From contig NZ_CP028908.1 in the NCBI RefSeq assembly GCF_024181725.1, positions 5,507,501 through 5,571,500 of the forward strand: a stretch of 64,000 bases of DNA, read 5' to 3'. Of this stretch, positions 52,576 to 60,451 are shown in pieces (position 1 is the first letter of the stretch; every line of letters starts with the position of its first letter). The notes below the pieces were generated by a model. It was given only the letters and a program-made list of their open reading frames with translations, made no database searches and was not told where the DNA came from. The translations under genes were made by a program, and so were the position numbers. The stretch is from Bradyrhizobium sp. WD16 (GTDB lineage Bacteria > Pseudomonadota > Alphaproteobacteria > Rhizobiales > Xanthobacteraceae).

Positions 52576-53217
52576 ATGAATACGCTGACGAAGCTGGCGC
52601 TCGGCATGATGGGGCGCCTGCGCCCCAAGCCGCCGCGCGGCGAAGGCGCGGCGCATCTCGCGCTGCCGCCGCCGGCCAAGAGCGGCGGCATGCCGCTGAT
52701 GGATGCGTTGTCGCAACGGGCTTCGTCGCGCGACTTCGCAACCACCGAACTGTCGCCGGAAATGCTCTCCAGCCTGCTGTGGGCCGCCGACGGCAGGAAC
52801 CGACCCCATGGCCGGACGGCGCCGTCGGCGCTGGATGCTCAGGAGATCGATATCTACGTCGCCCTGCCCTCCGGCGCCTATCTCTATGACGCCGATGCCC
52901 ATCGCCTCGATCTGGTTGCCGGCAGCGACCTGCGCCAGGTCACCGGATATCAGGACTTCGTCGACGAGGCGCCGCTCGACTTTGTCTTCGTCGCCGACCA
53001 CAGCCGAATGCGGCTCGTTCCCGTCCAGAACCGCGACAGTTTTGCCGCCGTCGCAGCGGGCGCGATCGCGCAGAATGTCTACCTGTTCGCCGCGGCCAAT
53101 GGCCTCGCCACCGTGATCCGGGCCTGGATCGACCGCGAGGCACTGGCGGATGCGCTCGGGCTCAGCCACGACCAGCACGTACTGCTGTCGCAGACGGTGG
53201 GCTATCCGAAGAGATAG
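52576..53217 (+). CDS. SagB/ThcOx-type nitroreductase
   Basis: 213 residues from the ATG at 52576, with GAGGAG 9 bases upstream. FMN-dependent oxidoreductase fold: LMDALSQRASSRDFATTELS, LSSLLWAADGRNRP, then GAIAQNVYLFAAANGLATVI and LSQTVGYPK at the end. SagB relatives oxidise azolines in peptide toxins, but no cyclodehydratase or precursor gene is nearby, so a general flavin reductase role is more likely. Confidence 0.87.
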   Translation: MNTLTKLALGMMGRLRPKPPRGEGAAHLALPPPAKSGGMPLMDALSQRASSRDFATTELSPEMLSSLLWAADGRNRPHGRTAPSALDAQEIDIYVALPSGAYLYDADAHRLDLVAGSDLRQVTGYQDFVDEAPLDFVFVADHSRMRLVPVQNRDSFAAVAAGAIAQNVYLFAAANGLATVIRAWIDREALADALGLSHDQHVLLSQTVGYPKR

Positions 53218-53333
53218 TACCGCCACGGCCTGTCGACTCTGCCCGGCTGGCGCTCTCCGTAGTTGCCGTCACGGCCAGGCTCGTCGCCCGGTAGTCGGAT
53301 GCTTCCGACTTCCGTGATCTTGAAGAAACGCCA

Positions 53334-53351
53334 TCCGGCGGAAGCCGGATC
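53334..53351. repeat. Small hairpin between convergent genes
   Basis: ATCCGGC-GGAA-GCCGGAT is a perfect 7-bp stem with a stable GGAA loop, between the ends of the nitroreductase and universal stress genes. It may act as a bidirectional end, but no T-run is seen. Confidence 0.4.
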
Positions 53352-53399
53352 GCCATGCCGGGCAAGCGGAACGTCGCGGCGACTGGTTACTGGCCGCGC

Positions 53400-54230
53400 T
53401 CAATGCGCCATGAAGACCGGACAGGTCATGGTCTCCAGGATGCCGCGGGTGACGCCGCCGAGCATGAATTCGCGCAGCCGGGAGTGGCCATAACCGCCCA
53501 TCACCAGCATGTCGGCGCCGCAGTCCGCGCTGTGCGACAAGATCACGCTGGCGACATCGATGTCGGCGGCCGGCGTGGTCTCCACCGTAACCTTGACGCC
53601 ATGGCGGGCGAGGTGCTGGGCCATGTCGGCGCCGCGCATCTCGTTCTCGCTCCTCGTTTTCTCGTTGGCGACGATGAAGAGCTCGACGGCCGTAGCCCGC
53701 TTGAGCAGGGGCAGCGCATCGTTGGCGGCGCGGGCGGCGGTACGGCTGCCGTCCCAGCAGCAGACGATCCGGCCGAGCTTGAGGCCTTCCTTCTGGATGT
53801 ACGGCGCGACGATGACCGGACGGCCGGTGTTGAACAGCGCCGCCTCGATCATCAGGTCGTTGTGGACGCCGTTCTCATGGTCGGACTGCATGATCACGCT
53901 GAGGTCGAAACGGCGCGCAATGTTGGCGAAGACGTCCGGCGGCCCCATTTCGGTTTCAAGCACCAGCCGATGCTCGTTGGAGACGCCACTGCGGCCGACG
54001 GCGGCGTCGAAGCGCGTCACCGCGCCGCGGGCTGCCGCCTCGTTCTCCGCCAGCATGCTGGCGAGGACGTCCGAGGGCACATCCGGCAGGACGAAGCTGG
54101 GCAGGTTGGCATGGGCAAAGGAAACCCCCGCCACATGGGCCGCGAACGTCTCGGCAATCGAGATCGCGTAGTCGCGCACATGGTCGCGCGCGGCATCACG
54201 TTCGAGCTTCACCAGGATGTCCTTGATCAT
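53400..54230 (-). CDS. Universal stress protein, tandem Usp domains
   Basis: 276 residues from the ATG at 54230, chosen because GGAGG lies 6 bases upstream. Two Usp domains follow: MIKDILVKLERDAARDHVRD onward, and a second starting near RIVCCWDGSRTAARAANDAL and ending with the ATP-loop GADMLVMGGYGHSRLREFML. Tandem Usps support survival in energy-limited or low-oxygen cells. An exact FixK box lies about 62 bases upstream. Confidence 0.92.
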   Translation of the reverse strand: MIKDILVKLERDAARDHVRDYAISIAETFAAHVAGVSFAHANLPSFVLPDVPSDVLASMLAENEAAARGAVTRFDAAVGRSGVSNEHRLVLETEMGPPDVFANIARRFDLSVIMQSDHENGVHNDLMIEAALFNTGRPVIVAPYIQKEGLKLGRIVCCWDGSRTAARAANDALPLLKRATAVELFIVANEKTRSENEMRGADMAQHLARHGVKVTVETTPAADIDVASVILSHSADCGADMLVMGGYGHSRLREFMLGGVTRGILETMTCPVFMAH

Positions 54231-54285
54231 CGTCGCCTCCGCCTGTTGAGTTGGTATCATAATGACACGCCATCCTCGGCCAGAT

Positions 54286-54299
54286 TTGACGCAGGTCAA
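54286..54299. promoter_or_regulatory. FixK/FNR-type box upstream of universal stress gene
   Basis: TTGACGCAGGTCAA fits TTG(A/C)-N6-(T/G)CAA exactly. It lies about 62 bases before the usp start at 54230 and just touches the end of the upstream ATPase gene. Confidence 0.65.
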
Positions 54300-55036
54300 C
54301 TCTGAATGGGCGCCCCCGCCGCCCCGGACGGCGCGGCAATCCGACCATCGATCACCTCGATGATCCGATCGCAGCGGCGCGCCAGGGACATGTTGTGGGT
54401 CACGATCAGGAAGCTCGTGCCGTCCTGCCGGTTGACCTGCCGCATCAATTCGAACACGCCGTCGGCCGACTTGCTGTCGAGATTGCCGGTGGGCTCGTCC
54501 GCCAGCACGAGCTCGGGGCGCATGGCGAGCGCCCGCGCCACGGCAACCCGCTGCTGCTGCCCGCCGGACATGTTGGTGGCGAGATTGTTGGCGACCTTTT
54601 CGAGCCCGACCTGCACCATCAGGTCCATGGCCCGTTGCTCTATCGCCCTGTCGGGAAAGCCCCGGTCGACCAGCATCGGCATCATCACATTCTCAACGGC
54701 GGTGAAGGCCGAGATCAGGTGATGGTACTGGAACACAAATCCGAGTGTACGCCCGCGCAAGTGGGTGATCTGAGCCTCGGTCAAGGCCGCGGTATCGCGG
54801 CCGTCGATCAGAAGCCGTCCGCGGCTCGGCCGATCGAGCAGCCCGATGATGTTCAACAGCGTGCTCTTGCCTGAGCCGGACGGCCCGATCAACGCGACGA
54901 ACTCGCCACGCGCCACGCCAAGGTCGATGTCGTGCAGCACCTCCACTTCGGAAGGCAGGCCGAGATTGTAGGACTTGCAGACCTCGTCGAGGCGGACGAT
55001 TTCGCTAGTGTCCCGTTTCCAAGGTTCGTATTCCAT
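54296..55036 (-). CDS. ABC exporter ATPase (LolD/MacB type) with element-derived N-terminus
   Basis: 246 residues. Walker [17 protein letters not shown]-loop VFQYHHLIS, signature [15 protein letters not shown], Walker [13 protein letters not shown] and switch VTHN are intact, so it should energise the adjacent FtsX-like permease. The first ten residues ([10 protein letters not shown]) are encoded by palindromic module C of the inserted element; native sequence starts at SEIVRLDEV. Removing the element would give a GTG start overlapping the permease stop. AAGGA 10 bases before the new ATG could serve as ribosome binding site. Confidence 0.9.
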   Translation of the reverse strand: MEYEPWKRDTSEIVRLDEVCKSYNLGLPSEVEVLHDIDLGVARGEFVALIGPSGSGKSTLLNIIGLLDRPSRGRLLIDGRDTAALTEAQITHLRGRTLGFVFQYHHLISAFTAVENVMMPMLVDRGFPDRAIEQRAMDLMVQVGLEKVANNLATNMSGGQQQRVAVARALAMRPELVLADEPTGNLDSKSADGVFELMRQVNRQDGTSFLIVTHNMSLARRCDRIIEVIDGRIAAPSGAAGAPIQS

Positions 55037-55334
55037 TGCAGCGGGTCCTTATACGAACGCTGGAAACAATGGGACACCAGGTGTGGCGTCTCGCAATTGC
55101 CTACCGCCTTTGCGGCGAGCCTCTCGTAGGCAATTGCGAGACATAAGCCACACTAGCACTTTGATTTTGCTAGTGTCCTTATGTCTCCAAATGACCGTGC
55201 GAGCGTGAGGCAAATGGGGCGGTAATTCGGAGACAGGACACTAGCATCATTGTGATCTCGTGCGGTTTTGGATCTGACGCTCGTATGAAGAAGGCGATCC
55301 AATGCTGATACGAGCGTCAGATCCACCGCACTAG
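55005..55334. mobile_element. Four-module palindromic element between permease and ATPase
   Basis: CTAG marks both outer ends (55005-55008 and 55331-55334). Order: module C (55005-55080), A (55081-55156), linker CACTTTGATTTTG, B (55170-55244), a short spacer, and D (to 55334). A-linker-B matches the groEL insertion closely. The C/A joint shows CCAG in place of CTAG. Removal of 326 bases leaves one CTAG and joins the two genes. No transposase frame. Confidence 0.87.
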
Positions 55335-56557
55335 CCACGGATCGCCACCACCGGATCAAGATTGGCCGCCCGCAGGGCCGGAGCGGTCGCGGCGGCAAGC
55401 CCGGTCAGCGTCGCCAGCAGCGCCGTGAGGACGAAGAGCTGACGTTCGAGGATGAGCGGGAAGAGTTCGGAGCCGTCAACCTGACGCGCCACGGCGTGCC
55501 AGTAGATCAGCGCGCCGGCACCCATTGCCGCCCCGAAGATCGATCCGACGAATCCGAGCAGTCCGCCCTGCAGCAGGAAGATGCGCAGGATCCGCTGCCG
55601 CGTCGTGCCCATCGCCCGCAGGATGCCGATTTCCTTGGAGCGCTGGATGACGGACACGATCAGCACCGCCGCGATGCCGAACGCCACCGACAGGCCGACG
55701 AAGACGCGGATCAGCGTGTTGGTGCTTTTCTGGGCCTGGACCGCGGTGAAGAACTGGGCATTGGTCTTGATCCAGCTGTCGGCGATCACAGGGTTGGAGG
55801 CCCGGATCTGCTGGGCGAGCGTTTCGGCCGCGTAGATGTCCTTGACGGTGATGTCGATCGTGGTCACGCCGCCGATCATGTTGAGCAGCGACTGAGCAGT
55901 GCGCAGCGCCACATAGGCGATGCGCTGGTTGGCGCCCTTACTGCCGAGGTCGACCAGGGCGGTGACGGTCAGCACGCGCAAGCGTCCGGAAGCAGTGCTG
56001 ACGATGATCTTGTCACCGACGCTGGCGCCGAGATCCTTGGCCAGCTCCGTGCCGAGAATGACGTCGTCGCTGGTCAGCCGTGGCTGGCCGGCGACCACGT
56101 AATCCGGCACCTTGACGATCTTGAAATAGCTGTCGGGCTCGACGCCCGAGAGCGAGACCGATCGGCTGGCATCCCCTCTCACCGCCAGCGCCGAGCCGGC
56201 CATGGTCGGCGATACCACGACGACCTCGGGCATGGCCTGGAGTTCGGCCCGCAGCTTCGGCCACTGATCGATCGACAGGATGCGCTGGCTCGGCCGCTGG
56301 ATCGCAGCATCTTCGACCTCGCTGCTGCCGCCGCGCAAGGGACGGGCGATCTGGTCGGGCGGCAGGATCTGGATCTGCGGCTGAGAGGTGAGGACGCGCT
56401 TGATGAAGTTCGCCTCGAGCCCGGCCAGCATCGCCGACATGAAGACGATCACGGCGACGCCGATCGAGATGCCGACGATGATGAAGACCGTCTGCAGCCG
56501 CCCTTCGCGCAGGAAGCGGACCGCGGCGATCCATTCGAATGGCAGCCAGTGGTTCAC
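55331..56557 (-). CDS. FtsX/MacB-type ABC exporter permease
   Basis: 408 residues. N-terminal membrane helix (LQTVFIIVGISIGVAVIVFM), a large periplasmic MacB-like domain (about 45-270) and three C-terminal helices (VFVGLSVAFGIAAVLIVSVI; GGLLGFVGSIFGAAMGAGAL; LFVLTALLATLTGLAAATAP), ending LDPVVAIRG. The stop codon TAG is part of the CTAG end of the inserted element. It acts with the upstream adaptor and the downstream ATPase in export or lipoprotein trafficking. Confidence 0.9.
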   Translation of the reverse strand: MNHWLPFEWIAAVRFLREGRLQTVFIIVGISIGVAVIVFMSAMLAGLEANFIKRVLTSQPQIQILPPDQIARPLRGGSSEVEDAAIQRPSQRILSIDQWPKLRAELQAMPEVVVVSPTMAGSALAVRGDASRSVSLSGVEPDSYFKIVKVPDYVVAGQPRLTSDDVILGTELAKDLGASVGDKIIVSTASGRLRVLTVTALVDLGSKGANQRIAYVALRTAQSLLNMIGGVTTIDITVKDIYAAETLAQQIRASNPVIADSWIKTNAQFFTAVQAQKSTNTLIRVFVGLSVAFGIAAVLIVSVIQRSKEIGILRAMGTTRQRILRIFLLQGGLLGFVGSIFGAAMGAGALIYWHAVARQVDGSELFPLILERQLFVLTALLATLTGLAAATAPALRAANLDPVVAIRG

Positions 56558-57822
56558 GGCATCACCGCCCTGATCCGTTGACCGATCAGGATCCCCGCCG
56601 TCACGGGGATGGCAAGATCGCCCTCGGCCGCACCTTCGAGGATTTCTGCGCTGCCGTTACCGCGGATGCCGAGCTTGACCGGCTCCCTGGCGGCACGCCC
56701 GTTGCGAACGGCCATGATCCAGGGCTGCGACAGCAGCGCATCCCGCACGCTGCGCAGCGGCAGCACCAGCGTATCGTTGCGCCGCGCCGTTTCGATGTCG
56801 ACGGAGACGGTCATGTCCTGGCGAAGATAGTCCGGTGGTTTTGGCACCACGAGCTTGACCTGCACGGAGGCGCGGGAGATGTCGATCCCCGGATTGATGT
56901 AGCTGACGCGGGCCTCGAAGCGCCGGTCGGGATAGGCGTCCGCCGAGGCAAGCGCCGGCTGACCCAAAGCGATCCTGCCGAGATTGCGTTCGTCGATCTG
57001 CAGCACGAGCTGGGTATCGCCGCTCGGCGCAAGCACCAGAAGCGCCCGGCCCGGCTGCACCACGGTGCCCTTTTCGACATTGCGCGTGATCAAGACCCCG
57101 TCCCGCGGCGCCACGATCGTCGCGTAGTTGAGACGGGAGGCGGCGGTCTCGAGATTGGCGCGCGCCTGGCTGAGCTGGGTCTGAGCCATGATGTAGTCGC
57201 TGCCCTTCACATCGGCGGTGAAGACCTGCAGCTCCGCGGTCCTGACCTGGGTGCGGGCCACATCGAGGTTCTTCTGGGCATCGTCCAGCGCTGCCCGGGT
57301 GGCGAAGCCGTTCTTGAACAGCTCCGAGGTGCGATCAAAGGTCCGCTGGGCATTGAGTAAAGTGGCCTGGGCCTGGGCCAGCGCCTCGCGCGCTGAGGGC
57401 AGCGTGAGTTCGGTCAATTGACGAATGCGCGCTTCCGCCTGATCGACCGCACCCTGCGCCTGAACCACCGCGGCCTTGAGTTCACGCGCCTCGAGCGAGA
57501 TCAAGGGCTGGCCCTTGACCACGCGCTGGCCTTCCTGGACCAGAACCTCGTCCACCGTGCCGGTGATCTGGCTGCCGATCTCGACCCGGAACGGCGTCTC
57601 CACGTGACCACTTGCAACCACGGTCTCGACCAATGCCGCGCGGCGGACCTGGTCGACCACGACGGCGGGACCGAGAACGATCCGGATGGCCTGCCATGAT
57701 CCGAACGTCACCAGACCCACGGCGACCAGAATGAACCAGCGATGGGCCCACAGGAATCTCACGCCGGCCATGGCACGCTTCGCCTGCTCAGGCGCGATGG
57801 GGGGCCGTTGCAGCATCCGCAT
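56554..57822 (-). CDS. HlyD/MacA-type periplasmic adaptor
   Basis: 422 residues. A membrane anchor (WFILVAVGLVTFGSWQAIRI) precedes a lipoyl-like half (VVASGHVETPFRVEIGSQIT), a coiled-coil hairpin (about 105-215) and beta-barrel domains (GDTQLVLQIDERNLGRIALG). It overlaps the permease gene by 4 bases, so adaptor, permease and ATPase form one export system. No outer-membrane channel gene is visible. Confidence 0.9.
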   Translation of the reverse strand: MRMLQRPPIAPEQAKRAMAGVRFLWAHRWFILVAVGLVTFGSWQAIRIVLGPAVVVDQVRRAALVETVVASGHVETPFRVEIGSQITGTVDEVLVQEGQRVVKGQPLISLEARELKAAVVQAQGAVDQAEARIRQLTELTLPSAREALAQAQATLLNAQRTFDRTSELFKNGFATRAALDDAQKNLDVARTQVRTAELQVFTADVKGSDYIMAQTQLSQARANLETAASRLNYATIVAPRDGVLITRNVEKGTVVQPGRALLVLAPSGDTQLVLQIDERNLGRIALGQPALASADAYPDRRFEARVSYINPGIDISRASVQVKLVVPKPPDYLRQDMTVSVDIETARRNDTLVLPLRSVRDALLSQPWIMAVRNGRAAREPVKLGIRGNGSAEILEGAAEGDLAIPVTAGILIGQRIRAVMP

Positions 57823-57964
57823 TGATCCTCAACGGCAACGATCGCCCCCACCTCACCGTTGCGCTGACTACTCATCGCCCGCAGCCGGCGGTATCACCTT
57901 GCGGTGAATCAAGCAGATTGAACCGGCGTCGATTTTTCGCCGAAGCGGAACCGTCATGTCCGCG

Positions 57965-59797
57965 TCAATGCTCGTGGACGTAGCGGCCGGGAGCATCCTC
58001 CAGCGCCGGATTGCGCGGCGATCCCATGGTCGGCGGGGCATTCTGGCTGGTTGAATGAGCCGACAACCAGGCGACCCACGCGGGCCACCACGACCCTTGG
58101 CGGAGTTCCGCGTTGGCCATCCACTCCTCCGGGCCGATGTAGCGGCCTTCAGCAGGGCGGCGGGCGATGCGAAAGTGTCGCCGCGACGACCCGGGTTCGC
58201 TGACCACGCCGGCATTATGGCCGCCGGAGGTGAGGACGAACGTGATCTCGGCATCGTTGAGCAGATGAAACTTGTAGACCGAGCGCCAGGGAGCGATGTG
58301 GTCGGTCTCGGTTCCGACCACGAAGCTCGGAACGCGGATGTCGCTGATGGCGATCTCGCGCCCGTCGACGGTGTAGCGCCCCTCGGCCAGTTCGTCGTTG
58401 AGGAACAGGTGGCGGAGATATTCGGAATGCATTCGCGCCGGCATCCGCGTGCCGTCGGCATTCCAGGCCATCAGGTCGCTGGGATGCTCGCGCTCGCCCA
58501 GCAGATAGCTCTTGATCAGTCGCGACCAGATCAGGTCGTTGGCGCGCAGCAGCTGGAAGCTGCCGGCCATCTGGCGGCTGTCGAGATAGCCCTGCTCGCG
58601 CATGACATCGCCAAGAAAGGCGAGTTGGTCCTCGGTGATGAAGAGTTCCAGTTCGCCGGCGTCGGTGAAGTCGGTCTGCGCGGCGAACAGGGTGAGACTG
58701 GCGAGGCGCTCGTCGCCGTCACGCACCATCGTCGCCGCAGCAATCGAAAGTAACGTTCCGCCGAGGCAATAGCCGGTGGCATGAATCCTGGTCGCGGGGC
58801 AGATATCGGCGACGACATCCAGCGCTGCCATCACCCCGCGGACCCGATAGTCATCGAGGCTGACGTCGCGGAATTCGGCACCCGGATTGCGCCAGGAAAT
58901 CGCGAACACCGTATGGCCCTGCCCGACCAGGTAGCGGATCAGCGAATTGTGCGGCGAAAGGTCGAGAATGTAGTATTTCATGATCCAGGCCGGCACGATC
59001 AGCACCGGCTCGTGCTGCACCGATGGGGTCGTCGGCGCATACTGGATCAATTCGATCAGATCGTTGCGGAACACCACCTTGCCCGCCGTCGCGGCGATGT
59101 CGACACCGATCCGGAAGGTTTCATCGGCCGACGCCCCGGTCGCGATCTGCATCACGTCGCGCCGCCAGTTGCGCGCGCCGGCGACGAAATTGGCGCCGCC
59201 GCTTTTCGCCGTCGCCTCGATGACCTCGGGGTTGAGCCAGGGGATGTTGGAGGGCGAAAACACGTCGACGAGCTGCCGGGTGCGGAAGGACACGATGCGC
59301 TGGTTGGCGCGATCGACGCCGGGAGGACTCTCGGCCACCTTCATCCAGAACTCCTCGGCGAGAAGGAATGCCTGCGAGAACAGCTTGAACGGCTGCTGCT
59401 GCCACGCAGTATCGACAAAGCGGTGGTCGGTGGGTTTGGGCGCGATCACCTCCTCGCCACCCGCGGCCCGGACCAGCCGGCCCCATTGCTTCGCCGCAGT
59501 GCCAGCGAGATCGGCCTGGCGGAACGGCACGTTGACGTAGTGCACGCCCCAGTCGAGCATCGCCAACCATTGCGCCGTCAGCGACAATCCGCCGGTGAGC
59601 TTGCCTTCAGCGGCGTGGAAGAGGCTGTCGAGCTCCTCAGGGCTGATCGGCATTGCCGTCGCCGGCCGCGGCGTCAACGGCAGCGCCGCTGCAATCGGCA
59701 TCGGCAGCAGACGCTCACGCTCTGCCTGATTGACCGGATCATGAGAGCTATCATGATGGTTGATGATGGTCTGCTGTTGCAACGGCGCGTCGTCCAT
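57965..59797 (-). CDS. phaC: Poly(3-hydroxyalkanoate) synthase, PhaC
   Basis: 610 residues from the ATG at 59797 (a longer frame to 59860 exists). Polymerises hydroxyacyl-CoA into storage granules. The lipase-like box GYCLGG carries catalytic Cys344; the catalytic His is in LTSGGHNAG and the Asp region is GTETDHIAPW. PAWIMKYYILDLSPHNSLIR then GHTVFAISWRNP are also typical of the family. It stands apart from phaA/phaB, which suggests a secondary synthase. An exact FixK box lies upstream. Confidence 0.92.
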   Translation of the reverse strand: MDDAPLQQQTIINHHDSSHDPVNQAERERLLPMPIAAALPLTPRPATAMPISPEELDSLFHAAEGKLTGGLSLTAQWLAMLDWGVHYVNVPFRQADLAGTAAKQWGRLVRAAGGEEVIAPKPTDHRFVDTAWQQQPFKLFSQAFLLAEEFWMKVAESPPGVDRANQRIVSFRTRQLVDVFSPSNIPWLNPEVIEATAKSGGANFVAGARNWRRDVMQIATGASADETFRIGVDIAATAGKVVFRNDLIELIQYAPTTPSVQHEPVLIVPAWIMKYYILDLSPHNSLIRYLVGQGHTVFAISWRNPGAEFRDVSLDDYRVRGVMAALDVVADICPATRIHATGYCLGGTLLSIAAATMVRDGDERLASLTLFAAQTDFTDAGELELFITEDQLAFLGDVMREQGYLDSRQMAGSFQLLRANDLIWSRLIKSYLLGEREHPSDLMAWNADGTRMPARMHSEYLRHLFLNDELAEGRYTVDGREIAISDIRVPSFVVGTETDHIAPWRSVYKFHLLNDAEITFVLTSGGHNAGVVSEPGSSRRHFRIARRPAEGRYIGPEEWMANAELRQGSWWPAWVAWLSAHSTSQNAPPTMGSPRNPALEDAPGRYVHEH

Positions 59798-59915
59798 GGT
59801 CGTGTCCTGCCGGTTCTGCGTCAGTGCCCGCTTGCTCGTGTCCGGGGGGCGACAACTCAAGCACGAACGACGGAAACGGGTATTGGAACCCTTACGCCAC
59901 GACGGTTAAGGGCGT

Positions 59916-59929
59916 TTGACGTGCCTCAA
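59916..59929. promoter_or_regulatory. FixK/FNR-type box between phaC and Nudix gene
   Basis: TTGACGTGCCTCAA fits TTG(A/C)-N6-(T/G)CAA exactly. It is about 125 bases before the phaC start and only 16 bases before the Nudix start on the other strand, so it may activate phaC and block the other. Confidence 0.55.
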
Positions 59930-59944
59930 GTCGAGGGCGCGCCG

Positions 59945-60412
59945 ATGGCAGCGAAGGCAAGCGCAGGCATTTTGATGTACCGACGGCGCGGCAAGTCGCT
60001 GGAGGTGCTGCTGGTCCATCCGGGCGGCCCTTTCTGGCGGCGCAAGGAAGCCGGCGCCTGGTCGATCCCCAAGGGCGAGTTCGGTCCGGACGAGCCGGCC
60101 GAGACGGCGGCCCGCCGGGAATTCACCGAGGAGCTCGGGCGGCCGCCGCAGGGCGCGCTGATCCCGCTCGGCGAGATCCGCCAGGCGGGCGGCAAGCGCG
60201 TGGTGGCGTTCGCCGTCGAAGGCGACTTCGACGAGAGCCGGATCGAGAGCAATCAGTTTGAAATCGAATGGCCGCCGCACAGTGGCCGCCGCCTGCTCTT
60301 TCCCGAGGTCGATCGTGCCGCCTGGTTCGACCTCGCACGTGCCCGCGACAGGATCGTCATCGGCCAGATGCCGCTGCTCGATCGCCTCGCCGAGATCAGC
60401 AAGGCGCACTGA
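59945..60412 (+). CDS. Nudix hydrolase
   Basis: 155 residues from the ATG at 59945. SAGILMYRRRGKSLEVLLVH opens the fold; the Nudix box spans about 44-66 (GEFGPDEPAETAARREFTEE then LG). FVPEV-type ending (LLFPEVDRAAWFDL) matches the YfcD-like/NUDIX group found with stress genes. Substrate unknown. Divergent from phaC and convergent with ftsH. Confidence 0.87.
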   Translation: MAAKASAGILMYRRRGKSLEVLLVHPGGPFWRRKEAGAWSIPKGEFGPDEPAETAARREFTEELGRPPQGALIPLGEIRQAGGKRVVAFAVEGDFDESRIESNQFEIEWPPHSGRRLLFPEVDRAAWFDLARARDRIVIGQMPLLDRLAEISKAH

Positions 60413-60451
60413 ATACGGCGCGCGGAGCCGGCACACAGCCTCGCTCACGCC

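Noticed and set aside
59838-59888. Possible further decayed palindromic module upstream of phaC (CTCGTGTCC... CGGAAACGGG)
   Set aside because: Only short pieces resemble module C and the palindrome is not convincing; chance similarity cannot be excluded.
58781-60412. A 543-codon plus-strand frame covering the 5' part of phaC and the Nudix gene
   Set aside because: Only its last 155 codons form a real protein (Nudix, from 59945). The rest is antisense to phaC.
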